A stretch of 64,000 nt of DNA from the NCBI RefSeq assembly GCF_003965815.1, contig NZ_RXOE01000002.1:558001-622000 (forward strand), given 5' to 3'. Both the position numbers and the translations under genes were made by a program. The notes beneath the pieces are model-generated. The model made no database searches. It was not told where the DNA came from and worked only from the letters and a program-made list of their open reading frames with translations. Source of the stretch: Variovorax gossypii. Lineage in GTDB: Bacteria; Pseudomonadota; Gammaproteobacteria; Burkholderiales; Burkholderiaceae_C. Shown here piece after piece: positions 1 to 8,245 of this stretch (within the stretch, counting starts at the first letter, position 1; the number at the start of each line of letters is the position of its first letter).

Positions 1-299
1 TGGCGCTAGGCCCGCTGCGCCTGCAGCCGCGCTACGCGGTGGCGCCCGGCACGGTGAAGGTGGCGGTGCGGCCCGAAGCCTGGCAGATCGGTGCCGGCGG
101 GGCAGTCGGCGCCTCGGGCGGCCTGCCGGCCACGCTGCGCAAGGCGGCCTACCTCGGCAGCTTCTACGAATACGGCTTCGACACCACCCTGGGGCCGGTC
201 TTCGTGGTGTCGACCGACCTGTCCAGCCCGCTGGCGGCCGGCGCGCAGGCCACCCTGTCCCTGGGAGCCCATGGCGTGAGCGTGGTGCCCGGCGCATGA
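1..299 (+). CDS. ABC transporter ATP-binding protein, C-terminal end (partial)
   Basis: Only the last 98 or so codons are present; the gene enters from the left edge in the frame that starts at base 3 and stops with TGA at 297-299. The stretch 'VAVRPEAW' followed by a short beta-rich segment is what the C-terminal TOBE domain of MalK/PotA-type importer ATPases looks like ('RPE' is the usual entry to that domain). Walker motifs lie outside the window, so the ATPase call rests on this tail alone. Polyamine, iron or sugar importers are all possible substrates. Confidence 0.55.
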   Translation, partial: ALGPLRLQPRYAVAPGTVKVAVRPEAWQIGAGGAVGASGGLPATLRKAAYLGSFYEYGFDTTLGPVFVVSTDLSSPLAAGAQATLSLGAHGVSVVPGA

Positions 300-311
300 A
301 ACAATGGGGCC

Positions 312-974
312 ATGAACGTGGTTTTCGATCTGGGCGCCGTGCTGTTCGCATGGGAGCCCACGCGGCTGGTACAGGCCCATCTCGCCCAACACGCCCCCAC
401 TGAGGCCGCCGCGGCCGCCATGGGCCGCGCGCTTTTCCATCACGACGACTGGACCAGCTTCGACTGCGGCACCCGCACGCTGGCCGACTCCATCGCCCGC
501 ATGTCGGCCCGGCTGGCGCTGCCGCCCGAGCCGCTGTACGCCATGCTCGACGGACTCGGCGAGCGGCTGGAGCCCATCGGCGTCACGGTTGAGATGCTCG
601 GCGAACTCATGGCCCACCGGGATGCCGGCCAGCCGCTGCGCCTGTACTACCTTTCGAACATGCCTTCGCCGTACGCGCGGGCCATCGAACGGCGGCACGA
701 CTTCATGCGGCGTTTCGACGGCGGCGTGTTCTCGGGGGACGTGAAGTTCCTCAAGCCCGAGCGGGAGATCTACGAGCTGCTGGCCATGCGCCACGGCCTC
801 GACCCGGCGCAGACCGTGTTCATCGACGATTCCGCCGCCAATGTGGAAGCGGCGCGCGCCTTCGGCTGGCAGGCCATCCACTGCACCGCGCCGGCCATGC
901 TGCCGTCGCAGCTGCAGCGCTACCTGCCGGTCAGCGTCACCTTGCCGGTGTCGAACCCCAGGCTGCGGGCGTAG
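312..974 (+). CDS. HAD-superfamily hydrolase (YihX-like)
   Basis: A 220-residue protein whose N-terminus 'VVFDLGAVLF' is HAD motif I (the nucleophile Asp6 is followed by LG where many phosphatases have a second Asp). 'YYLSNMPS' fits motif II, the Lys in 'DVKFLKPERE' fits motif III and 'VFIDDSAANVEAA' is motif IV. The layout matches small cytosolic sugar-phosphate phosphatases such as YihX. The start is 13 nt after the preceding ABC gene, so the two may be co-transcribed. Its last 55 nt overlap the convergent lipocalin gene. Substrate unknown. Confidence 0.8.
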   Translation: MNVVFDLGAVLFAWEPTRLVQAHLAQHAPTEAAAAAMGRALFHHDDWTSFDCGTRTLADSIARMSARLALPPEPLYAMLDGLGERLEPIGVTVEMLGELMAHRDAGQPLRLYYLSNMPSPYARAIERRHDFMRRFDGGVFSGDVKFLKPEREIYELLAMRHGLDPAQTVFIDDSAANVEAARAFGWQAIHCTAPAMLPSQLQRYLPVSVTLPVSNPRLRA

Positions 975-1600
975 TCCAGCTCGGCCTGCAGCAGCGCGTC
1001 TTCCAGGCGCGGGGCGCGCGACAGCACCCAGAGGTACTCGCGGTCGGGCGTGCCGACCAGCGACACCTGGTATTCGCGGTCGAGCTTCAGGATCCAGTAG
1101 TCGCCCCAGACCATGGGCAGCCAGCCGAGCCATGCCGGCGCGAATCGCACCTCCAGCCGGCCCGCGCCGGGCTGGCCCGCCACGGGCACCACGCGTGCGG
1201 TGCCGACGGCTTCGTCGAAATTCCCGTCTTCCCTGACGCAGCGGTTGCGCACCTGCACGGTGCCGTCCGGCTGCAGCGTGTATTCGGCGGTCACAGGGCC
1301 GGCGCACTGCTTCTGGAAACGGTTCGGCAGGCGGGCCTGCTCGTGCCAGAGACCCGCATACCGCTCCAGGTCGACCGGCGCCACCACCTGCAGCGACGCG
1401 CGCATCAGCGGTGCGCCGTCGGCCGGGCCGGCCGGTCTGCTCAGGCGAGCGCGGGCGGCACTTCGGGCCGCGCCCATCGTGAACCACGCAGCCACGCCCC
1501 CGACGACGAAGGCCGTGGCCATCGCGCCTATCGCGTTGCTGGTACGGCGGTCATCGAAGGGCTGGACGGCGGTGGCGCCGGGGCGCGGGCGTTGGGTCAT
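920..1600 (-). CDS. Lipocalin (Blc-like), N-terminally membrane-anchored
   Basis: I place the start at 1600 (MTQRPRPG) because an AGGAG ribosome site lies just upstream; an open extension to 1753 lacks such support. The 226-residue product has a hydrophobic segment near residues 25-42 that should act as a signal anchor, then a lipocalin barrel: 'DLERYAGLWHEQARLPN' is the lipocalin GxW motif and 'DYWILKLDREY..VGTPDREYLWVLSR' is the typical Blc strand region. Bacterial lipocalins of this type bind lipids at the envelope. The 3' end overlaps the HAD gene by 55 nt, tail to tail. Confidence 0.85.
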   Translation of the reverse strand: MTQRPRPGATAVQPFDDRRTSNAIGAMATAFVVGGVAAWFTMGAARSAARARLSRPAGPADGAPLMRASLQVVAPVDLERYAGLWHEQARLPNRFQKQCAGPVTAEYTLQPDGTVQVRNRCVREDGNFDEAVGTARVVPVAGQPGAGRLEVRFAPAWLGWLPMVWGDYWILKLDREYQVSLVGTPDREYLWVLSRAPRLEDALLQAELDYARSLGFDTGKVTLTGR

Positions 1601-1867
1601 GGAGGCACTCCTGAGGCTGAAGACATTCGGCGTAAGCCTCAGGCTAGCCAGCGCAGGTGCGCGCGACCGTAAGCCACGGACCACAGGCGCTGTAGGGCAC
1701 GGGGGCGGGAAGATGGGCCGGGAAGACGGGCCGGGAAGATCCGACAACCCCACCGGCCGCAGGCTGATGGAGCCGCGTGGAAACCCGTGCTACGGTGCGC
1801 ATGAAAACATCGGCCGGCGCGCAACTGCGTGCAGGTCTTGTCACAACCGGCACAGGATAATGATTTC

Positions 1868-2821
1868 ATGAACCAACTCGATGCCCTCCGCCAGTGGACC
1901 ACCGTCGTCGCAGACACCGGTGACTTCAAACAGCTCAGCATTTCCAAGCCGCAGGACGCGACCACCAATCCGTCGCTGATCCTCAAGGCCGTGCAGAAGC
2001 CCGAATACCGGCCGCTGCTCGACGAGGCCGTGAAGAAGCACGCAGGCAAGCCGCTCGACGAGGTCATCGACCGCCTGCTGGTGCGCTTCGGCACCGAAAT
2101 CCTCTCCATCATTCCGGGCCGCGTCTCCACCGAGGTCGACGCCCGCCTGTCCTTCGACACCGCGGCGACCATCGCGCGCGGCGAGCGCATCGTGGCGCTC
2201 TACAAGGCCGAAGGCATCGACACCGAGAAGCGCCTGCTCATCAAGGTGGCCTCCACCTGGGAAGGCATCGAGGCCGCGCGCCAGCTCGAGCGCAAGGGCA
2301 TCCGTACCAACCTGACGCTGCTGTTCTCGTTCGCGCAGGCCGTGGCCTGCGGCGCGGCGGGCGTGCAGCTCATCTCGCCTTTCGTCGGCCGCATCTACGA
2401 CTGGTACAAGAAGTCGGCCGGCGCCAATTGGGACGAGGCCGCGAATGCCGGCGCCAACGACCCGGGCGTGAAGTCGGTGCGCCAGATCTTCGCGTACTAC
2501 AAGCAGCACGGCATCAAGACCGAAGTCATGGGCGCGAGCTTCCGCAACGTGGGCCAGATCAAGGCCCTGGCCGGCTGCGACCTGCTGACCATCAGCCCCG
2601 AGCTGCTGGCCGAGCTGGCCGCGAGCAACGAGCCGCTGCAGCACGCGCTCGACGCCAAGGCCGCCGGCGCCGACATCGCCAAGGTGATCTACGACGAGGC
2701 GGGCTTCCGCTTCGCGCTCAACGAGGACGCCATGGCCACCGAGAAGCTGGCCGAAGGTATCCGCGCCTTCGCGGCCGACGCCGTGAAGCTCGAGAAGCTC
2801 ATGCAGGAAAGCGGCAAGTAA
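1868..2821 (+). CDS. tal: Transaldolase B-type (sedoheptulose-7-P:G3P dihydroxyacetone transferase)
   Basis: The start at 1868 ([10 protein letters not shown]) gives 317 residues, the length of E. coli TalB. '[10 protein letters not shown]' near residue 33 and '[17 protein letters not shown]', which carries the Schiff-base lysine, are family hallmarks; '[10 protein letters not shown]' and '[10 protein letters not shown]' follow in the expected order. The cytosolic enzyme joins the non-oxidative pentose phosphate path to glycolysis. pgi starts 2 nt after the stop, so the pair is translationally coupled. A second, smaller transaldolase-like gene sits in the polyol operon at 14896. Confidence 0.97.
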   Translation: MNQLDALRQWTTVVADTGDFKQLSISKPQDATTNPSLILKAVQKPEYRPLLDEAVKKHAGKPLDEVIDRLLVRFGTEILSIIPGRVSTEVDARLSFDTAATIARGERIVALYKAEGIDTEKRLLIKVASTWEGIEAARQLERKGIRTNLTLLFSFAQAVACGAAGVQLISPFVGRIYDWYKKSAGANWDEAANAGANDPGVKSVRQIFAYYKQHGIKTEVMGASFRNVGQIKALAGCDLLTISPELLAELAASNEPLQHALDAKAAGADIAKVIYDEAGFRFALNEDAMATEKLAEGIRAFAADAVKLEKLMQESGK

Positions 2822-2823
2822 AG

Positions 2824-4377
2824 ATGGCCATGACCCTTCGCTGCGACCGCGCGCCGGCCTGGGCGCAACTGCAGTCCGCCTTCGAGACCGCCGGCCGCCA
2901 GTTCGACCTGCGCCATGCCTTCGTCGACGACGCGGGCCGCTTCGAGCGCTTCAGCCAGGAGGCGCCCTTCGTGTTCGCCGACCTGTCGAAGGGCCTGATC
3001 GACGCGCGCACCGAGGAGCTGCTCCTCAAGCTGGCCCGCGAATGCGGCCTCGAGGCGCACCGCGACGCCATGTTCGCCGGCGAGCACATCAACAACACCG
3101 AAGACCGCGCCGTGCTGCATACGCTGCTGCGCGCCCCGGCCGATGCGCCCACGGGCCCGAAGACGGCCAGCGAGCTGCGCGAGGTGCACGCCACGCTCGA
3201 CGCGATGCTGGCCTATGCCGAGAAGGTGCGCGCCGACCACACGATCACCGACGTGGTCAACATCGGCATCGGCGGCTCCGACCTCGGCCCGCAGATGGCG
3301 GTGCTGGCGCTGGCCGAGTTCGCCGCGCCGGGCAAGCGCTTCCACTTCGTCTCGAACGTCGACGGCCACGAGCTGGCCGGCGTGCTGCAGGGCCTGGCGC
3401 CGGAGCACACGCTGTTCCTCATCGCCTCCAAGACCTTCACCACGGCCGAGACGATGACCAACGCGCAGTCGGCCAAGCGCTGGTACGAGCAGTCGGGCGG
3501 CACCGACATCGCGGGCCACTTCGCGGCGCTCACCACCAATGTGGAAGCCGCGAAGAAGTTCGGCATCGACACCACCTTCGGCTTCTGGGACTGGGTGGGC
3601 GGCCGCTATTCGCTGTGGTCGGCCATCGGCCTGCCGATCGCGCTGGCCATCGGCGCCGACGGCTTCCGCCGGCTGCTCGCGGGCGCGCATGCGATGGACG
3701 AGCACTTCCGCACCGCGCCGCTGGAGCGCAACCTGCCGGCGCGCCTGGGCCTGCTCGACGTCTGGTATCGCAACTTCCACAGGTTCACGAGCCGCAGCAT
3801 CGCGCCGTACCACAGCGCGCTGAAGCGCGTGCCGGCCTACCTGCAGCAGCTCGAGATGGAAAGCAACGGCAAGCAGGTCGATGCGAGCGGCAAGCCGCTG
3901 GCCTTCGGCACCTCGCCGGTGCTGTGGGGCGAGCCGGGCACCAACGGCCAGCACGCCTACTTCCAAATGCTGCACCAGGGCACCGACGTGACGCCGCTCG
4001 AGTTCGTGGCGGTGCGCGATGCCTCGCACGACCTCGAGGGCCACCACCCCAAGCTGCTGGCCAATGCGCTCGCACAGGCGCAGGCGCTGATGGTGGGCAA
4101 GCTCGACGAGGGCGGCCACAAGAACTTCCCGGGCAACAGGCCGAGCACCTTCTTCGTGTTCGAGAAGCTCACGCCCGAGGCGCTGGGCGCCTTCCTCGCG
4201 ATGTACGAGCACCGCGTGTTCACCAGCGGCGCGCTGTGGGGCATCAACAGCTTCGACCAGTGGGGCGTGGAGCTCGGCAAGGTGCTCGCCAAGGACATCG
4301 AACCGCGCCTCGCATCGGGCGACATCACGGGGCTCGATGCCTCGACCGCGGGCCTGCTGAAGCGGCTCTCGCGCTGA
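2824..4377 (+). CDS. pgi: Glucose-6-phosphate isomerase
   Basis: A 517-residue protein that interconverts glucose-6-P and fructose-6-P. 'VVNIGIGGSDLGPQM' is the first PGI signature and 'SFDQWGVELGKVLA' the C-terminal signature; 'KTFTTAETMTNA' and 'GGRYSLWSAIGLPIA' lie between them as expected. ATG codons at 2824 and 2830 are both in frame; I give the first because it is 2 nt from the tal stop. Tal-pgi forms a two-gene sugar-phosphate unit that would process fructose-6-P made by the polyol operon downstream in the window. Confidence 0.97.
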   Translation: MAMTLRCDRAPAWAQLQSAFETAGRQFDLRHAFVDDAGRFERFSQEAPFVFADLSKGLIDARTEELLLKLARECGLEAHRDAMFAGEHINNTEDRAVLHTLLRAPADAPTGPKTASELREVHATLDAMLAYAEKVRADHTITDVVNIGIGGSDLGPQMAVLALAEFAAPGKRFHFVSNVDGHELAGVLQGLAPEHTLFLIASKTFTTAETMTNAQSAKRWYEQSGGTDIAGHFAALTTNVEAAKKFGIDTTFGFWDWVGGRYSLWSAIGLPIALAIGADGFRRLLAGAHAMDEHFRTAPLERNLPARLGLLDVWYRNFHRFTSRSIAPYHSALKRVPAYLQQLEMESNGKQVDASGKPLAFGTSPVLWGEPGTNGQHAYFQMLHQGTDVTPLEFVAVRDASHDLEGHHPKLLANALAQAQALMVGKLDEGGHKNFPGNRPSTFFVFEKLTPEALGAFLAMYEHRVFTSGALWGINSFDQWGVELGKVLAKDIEPRLASGDITGLDASTAGLLKRLSR

Positions 4378-4384
4378 TCCGGGG

Positions 4385-4418
4385 ACGGCCGCAAGGCCGT
4401 TTCGGAGCCTTTTGTTTT
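4385..4418 (+). terminator. Probable terminator after pgi
   Basis: ACGGCC (4385-4390), a GCAA tetraloop and GGCCGT (4395-4400) form a short GC stem, followed after about 10 nt by TTTTGTTTT. The gap between stem and T-run is longer than ideal. Confidence 0.4.
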
Positions 4419-4521
4419 AAGCCTGGCTATGGCTTCCGGCCGTATTTGCCGTTGAAAGACGCGTCGATATGATGGCCCGGGGAAATTTCCCTGGGACCAA
4501 TCACAAAAGAGGAGTCGATCA

Positions 4522-4854
4522 ATGGATTTTCAAACAGCGGTCAAGACCTGCCTGAGCAAGTACACGGACTTCACCGGGCGCGCATCGCGCTCGGAGTTCT
4601 GGTGGTTCGTGCTTGCGCAGCTGGTCATTCTCATCGTGGCAAGCCTGATCCATCGCTTTGTGTACGGCATCGCGGCCCTTGGCCTGCTGCTGCCCGCGCT
4701 GGCCGTGGGAGCGCGCCGCCTGCACGACATCGGCAAGAGCGGCTGGTTCCTGCTGCTGGCGCTCATCCCGCTCGTCAACCTCGTGCTGATCTACTTCTAC
4801 GTGCAGCCGACGCAGCCCGAGTCGAACAGCTACGGCGAGCCGCCGACCGCCTGA
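4522..4854 (+). CDS. DUF805 inner-membrane protein (YhaH-like)
   Basis: A 110-residue protein with an amphipathic N-terminus, 'FTGRASRSEFWWFVL', and 'GARRLHDIGKSGWFLLL', the two most conserved stretches of DUF805 (the RLHD-GKSGW box). Three or so membrane helices are visible (about residues 32-50, 52-66 and 76-95). A good GAGG ribosome site precedes the ATG. The function of the family is unknown. It is monocistronic: a hairpin follows on the 3' side and a probable terminator ends tal-pgi upstream. Confidence 0.9.
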   Translation: MDFQTAVKTCLSKYTDFTGRASRSEFWWFVLAQLVILIVASLIHRFVYGIAALGLLLPALAVGARRLHDIGKSGWFLLLALIPLVNLVLIYFYVQPTQPESNSYGEPPTA

Positions 4855-4882
4855 GTTTCAAAAGAAGAAGAAAAGAAGAAGG

Positions 4883-4908
4883 GGCCGCGCAAGCGGCCCT
4901 TTTTCTTT
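4883..4908. terminator. Bidirectional rho-independent terminator
   Basis: GGGCCGC (4883-4889), loop GCAA, GCGGCCC (4894-4900), then TTTTTCTTT on the plus strand and an A-rich tract (4859-4881) on the other side. It lies between the convergent DUF805 and pdxA genes and can serve both. Confidence 0.8.
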
Positions 4909-4934
4909 GCGTCCGACGCACCTGCCGATGCGGT

Positions 4935-6008
4935 TCAGGCCGCGGCTTCCGCTGTCGCCTGCGCCGCGACGCGCACCGGCGCGCCGCCCGCCATGCGCAC
5001 GCACAGGTCGAAGGCCTGCTGCAGCCCTTCGATCTTCGCGATGCCCTTGCCCGCGATGTCGAAGGCACTGCCGCTGGCCGAGGTGGCCACCGGCACCGGC
5101 AGGCCGCCGTGCAGCGTCACGCCCTGCTCGAAGCCCATGAGCTTCATCGCGATCTGGCCCTGGTCGTGGTACATCGAGACCACCGCGTCTACGTCGCCAC
5201 GCCGCGCGCCGATGAACACCGTGTCGGGCGAGAAGGGCCCGCGCGCATCGAAGCCCTCGGCGCGCAGCTGCTCGATGGCGGGCGCGATGATCTCGATCTC
5301 TTCCATGCCGATGGAGCCGCCGTCGCCCGCGTGCGGGTTGAGCCCCGTCACCGCAATGCGCGGTTGCGCGACGCCCGCGCGGCGCAAGGCACTGGCGATG
5401 ATCTTCACCGCGTCGCCCACACCCTGCACCGTGATGTGGCTCGCCACGTCCTTCAGCGGAATGTGCGAGGTCACGCGCGAGGTCCACAGCGAGCCGGTGA
5501 GATTGAACTCGCAGACGAAGCCCTTCACCGCGAAGCGCTCCTGCATGTAGCGCAGCTCGTCCTCGTGCACCAGTCCGCCCAGGCGCAGCGAGTGCTTGTT
5601 GAGCGGCGCGAACAGGATTCCGTCGGCCTGCCCCTGCAGCACAGCTTGCGTGGCCAGCTCCAGGGCCTCGAACGAAGCCCGGCCCGACTGCTCGTTCGAT
5701 TCGCCCGGCACGGGCTCCTGCCCCGTCATCCAGTCGCATGCGAGCAAGGTGGGGCGGCCGTCCTCGAAGCGCAGCGCGTCGAGGCTGTCGATGCGTAGTG
5801 GATCGAGCTTCGCGTCCGCCGCGCGTTCGCCGGCCGCGAGCACCACCGGGTCGGCGATCAGCAGCACGTGCGCGGCGTCGAGGTTGCGCTGGCGCGCCAG
5901 CAGCTTCACGGCCATCTCGGGGCCGACGCCGCTCGGGTCGCCGAGCAGCACGGCGATGCGGGGCTTGGCGGAGGTCACGCTCTGGGTCTTGGGGGAAGGG
6001 GTGGACAT
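4935..6008 (-). CDS. pdxA: PdxA-family 4-phospho-hydroxyacid dehydrogenase (PdxA2-like)
   Basis: A 357-residue NAD-dependent oxidative decarboxylase of the PdxA family: 'GDPSGVGPEM' at the N-terminus, 'GLNPHAGDGGSIG' (metal and phosphate site) and 'MYHDQGQIAMKLMGFE' near the C-terminus. The variant 'YHDQGQIAMK' with 'HGGLPVPVATSASG' differs from E. coli PdxA and resembles PdxA2 proteins that act in sugar-acid catabolism (for example D-threonate 4-phosphate). It lies 52 nt downstream of a Bug-type binding protein and beside a divergent LysR regulator, a catabolic rather than vitamin B6 setting. I recognise the family well; the substrate is inference. Confidence 0.85.
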   Translation of the reverse strand: MSTPSPKTQSVTSAKPRIAVLLGDPSGVGPEMAVKLLARQRNLDAAHVLLIADPVVLAAGERAADAKLDPLRIDSLDALRFEDGRPTLLACDWMTGQEPVPGESNEQSGRASFEALELATQAVLQGQADGILFAPLNKHSLRLGGLVHEDELRYMQERFAVKGFVCEFNLTGSLWTSRVTSHIPLKDVASHITVQGVGDAVKIIASALRRAGVAQPRIAVTGLNPHAGDGGSIGMEEIEIIAPAIEQLRAEGFDARGPFSPDTVFIGARRGDVDAVVSMYHDQGQIAMKLMGFEQGVTLHGGLPVPVATSASGSAFDIAGKGIAKIEGLQQAFDLCVRMAGGAPVRVAAQATAEAAA

Positions 6009-6060
6009 GGTGCCGGTTGGATGCGGTTGGTGAGGAGAAGAGAAGGGACGTCCGGCCGTT

Positions 6061-7041
6061 TCATTCGGCCTTGATGTTGGCGTCGCGCACGAGCTGGCCG
6101 TAGTGGTCGAACTCCTGCTTGTTCATGGCCGCGAAGGGTTCGCCGGTCAGCCCGCCGGGCTCTCCGCCCAGCGCCTTGATGCGCGTCTGCACGTCGGCCA
6201 GCTTCAGCGTGCGCGAGAGCTCGGCGCTCAGCCGCTCGACCGCGGGGCGCGGCGTGCCGGCCGTGACATAGAGGCCGTACCAGGTGGAGACGTCGGCGCC
6301 CTTGATGCCCTGCTCGGCGAGCGTGGGCACGTCGGGCAGTTCGGGCGAGCGCTGCGGCGCGCTCACCGCCAGCGCGCGGAACTTGCCGGCCTTGATCTGG
6401 CCCATGGCCGAGGAGGTGCTGTCGAACATCATGTCGACCTCGCCCGCGATGATGTCGACGTGCGCCTGCGAGCTGCCCTTGTAGGGCACATGGATCGACT
6501 TCATGCCTGTGGCCAGGTTGAAGGCCTCGCCGCCCACGTGCTGGGTGCTGCCGATGCCGGAAGAGGCGTACTTGAAGCTGCCCGGCTTCGCGGCCATGGC
6601 CGCCACCAGGTCCTTCACCGACCTGTAGGGCGAGCTGGCCGACACCACCAGCACGTTGGGCATCACGGCCACCAGGCCCACGGGCTGCAGGTCCTTCAGC
6701 GGGTCGTACTTGAGCTTGAGGATGTGCGGCGCCACCGCCTGCGCGGTGTTGGTGGCCAGCAGCAGCGTGGCGCCGTCGGCCGGCGCGCGGGCCGTGAGCT
6801 CGCCCGCGATGGTGTTGGAGGCGCCGGGCCGGTTCTCGACCACCACGGGCTGCTTGAGCGAGGGCGAGAACTTGTCGGCCAGCACGCGCGCCAGGATGTC
6901 GGTGCCGCCGCCGGGCGAGGCGCCGACCATGATGCGCATCGGCTTGTCGGGATAGGCCTGCTGCTGTGCGCCGGCCGGCGTCGCCGCCAGCACGGCGACG
7001 GCCGCCAGCCCTGCCGCGCGGGCGAGAAAGGAAGTCTTCAT
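6061..7041 (-). CDS. Bug/TctC-type periplasmic solute-binding protein
   Basis: The start at 7041 (MKTSFLARAAGL) is preceded by an AGGAG site and gives 326 residues with a Sec signal peptide cut near 'AGAQQQ'. 'YPDKPMRIMVGASPGGGTDILAR' is split by the usual Bug signature (PG-GTD), followed by 'VENRPGASNTIAGE', 'FKYASSGIGSTQHVGGE' and 'VPYKGSSQAHVDIIAGEVDMMFD'. Such proteins bind carboxylates for tripartite tricarboxylate transporters; no TctA/TctB genes are nearby, which is common for Bug orphans. It shares an operon with the pdxA-like gene and is divergent from the LysR gene. Confidence 0.93.
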   Translation of the reverse strand: MKTSFLARAAGLAAVAVLAATPAGAQQQAYPDKPMRIMVGASPGGGTDILARVLADKFSPSLKQPVVVENRPGASNTIAGELTARAPADGATLLLATNTAQAVAPHILKLKYDPLKDLQPVGLVAVMPNVLVVSASSPYRSVKDLVAAMAAKPGSFKYASSGIGSTQHVGGEAFNLATGMKSIHVPYKGSSQAHVDIIAGEVDMMFDSTSSAMGQIKAGKFRALAVSAPQRSPELPDVPTLAEQGIKGADVSTWYGLYVTAGTPRPAVERLSAELSRTLKLADVQTRIKALGGEPGGLTGEPFAAMNKQEFDHYGQLVRDANIKAE

Positions 7042-7135
7042 CGGGTTTGTCTCCTGCTTGTAGTGGTGCCCAGCGTACGGAGCTTTGCCCGTGCGATCCA
7101 ATCGAAAAAGCCTGGAGCTCCATATACTTTTGTAC

Positions 7136-8065
7136 ATGACTCAAGGCCCTTCCGATGCCTCGCTGATGCTCCTCGTGCGGCCGCGCCAGCTGCTTCTGCT
7201 CGCCCGGCTCGACACGCACCGCCACCTCGGCCGGGCGGCCGAGGCCATGAACATCAGCCAGCCGGCGGCCACCAAGCTGCTGCAGCAGCTGGAGGATTCG
7301 CTGGGCGAGAAGCTCTTCGAGCGCCTGGCGCGCGGCATGGAGCCCACGCCCTACGGCGAGATCCTGATCCGCTATGCCCGCCGCGTGCTCAGCGACTTCG
7401 GCACCGCCCGCGAGGAGATGCTCGCTTTGCGCTCGGGCCTCAGCGGCGCCTTGCGCGTGGGCAGCGTGCCCGGTGCGGTGCCGGGGCTGCTGGCACCGGC
7501 ACTCGTGGAGTACCACCGCCGCCATCCGCAGGTGGCGGTGTCGGTGGTGGTCGAGACCAGCGACGTGATCCAGGCGCAGCTGGAGCAGGGCGACGTCGAT
7601 TTCGTGCTGGGCCGCCTCACCGACGGCCATGACGAGGCGAGGTACGCGAGCGTGCCGCTGCTGGGCGAGCTGCAGGTGGTCGTGGTGCGCGCCGCCCACC
7701 CGGTGTTCGAGCGAGCCACCGTCACGCTGGCCGAGATGGCGGGCTGGTCGTGGGTGCTGCAGCCGCCGGGCTCGCCGCAGCGCGGGCGCTTCGAGGCGGC
7801 GATGCGCGAGGCGGGCATCTCCGAGCGGCTGGACATCATCGAAACGGCATCGCCCATCGCCATCACCGCCTTGCTGGAGAGCTCCGACATGGCGGCCGTG
7901 ATGCCCGCCTCGCAGGCCGACCACTACGCCCGCCTGGGCGTGCTGCGTGCCGTTCCGATCGAGCTGCCGGTGCGCGTGCCGCCCATCTGCCTCATCACCC
8001 GCACCGACCGGGCGCTGTCGCCCGCGGCCGCACAGCTGCGGCGCCAGCTGCTGGGCGGCGCCTGA
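7136..8065 (+). CDS. LysR-family transcriptional regulator
   Basis: The start at 7136 gives 309 residues; an upstream in-frame start at 7085 would run into the divergent promoter region. The N-terminal helix-turn-helix is clear: 'HLGRAAEAMNISQPAATKLLQQLEDSLGEKLFERLARGMEPTPYG'-type sequence (residues 25-70), and a LysR substrate-binding domain follows. It is transcribed away from the Bug-pdxA operon with a 94-nt gap, the standard arrangement for control of the divergent operon by a pathway metabolite. Confidence 0.92.
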   Translation: MTQGPSDASLMLLVRPRQLLLLARLDTHRHLGRAAEAMNISQPAATKLLQQLEDSLGEKLFERLARGMEPTPYGEILIRYARRVLSDFGTAREEMLALRSGLSGALRVGSVPGAVPGLLAPALVEYHRRHPQVAVSVVVETSDVIQAQLEQGDVDFVLGRLTDGHDEARYASVPLLGELQVVVVRAAHPVFERATVTLAEMAGWSWVLQPPGSPQRGRFEAAMREAGISERLDIIETASPIAITALLESSDMAAVMPASQADHYARLGVLRAVPIELPVRVPPICLITRTDRALSPAAAQLRRQLLGGA

Positions 8066-8123
8066 AGCCTTTGTGCTGCTGTTTTCCATGCTGTATTGCG
8101 TTAACTAGGGAATTCACTAGCCA

Positions 8124-8162
8124 ACTGGTGCATGAAAGTACTGGTGGTGGCTGTGGCAGTAC
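8124..8162 (+). promoter_or_regulatory. Candidate operator of the polyol operon
   Basis: The 180-nt leader before the binding-protein gene contains a direct repeat ACTGGTG (8124-8130 and 8140-8146, 16-nt period) and an inverted repeat GTACTG (8138-8143) / CAGTAC (8157-8162). Direct repeats are the usual sites of AraC-family activators, and an AraC-family gene lies in this operon. Position and form support a regulator site; assignment to that regulator is inference. Confidence 0.4.
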
Positions 8163-8245
8163 CAAAATCGCAGGCACGCTTCTCCAGAATTCGCGGCACG
8201 GCGACCCGACAGGACCTGGGCGTCGCTCACCTCTAGGAGACAAAC

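Noticed and set aside
4935..6008. Canonical vitamin B6 biosynthesis PdxA
   Set aside because: The active-site variant and the Bug/LysR neighbourhood fit the catabolic PdxA2 group better; kept as family-level call.
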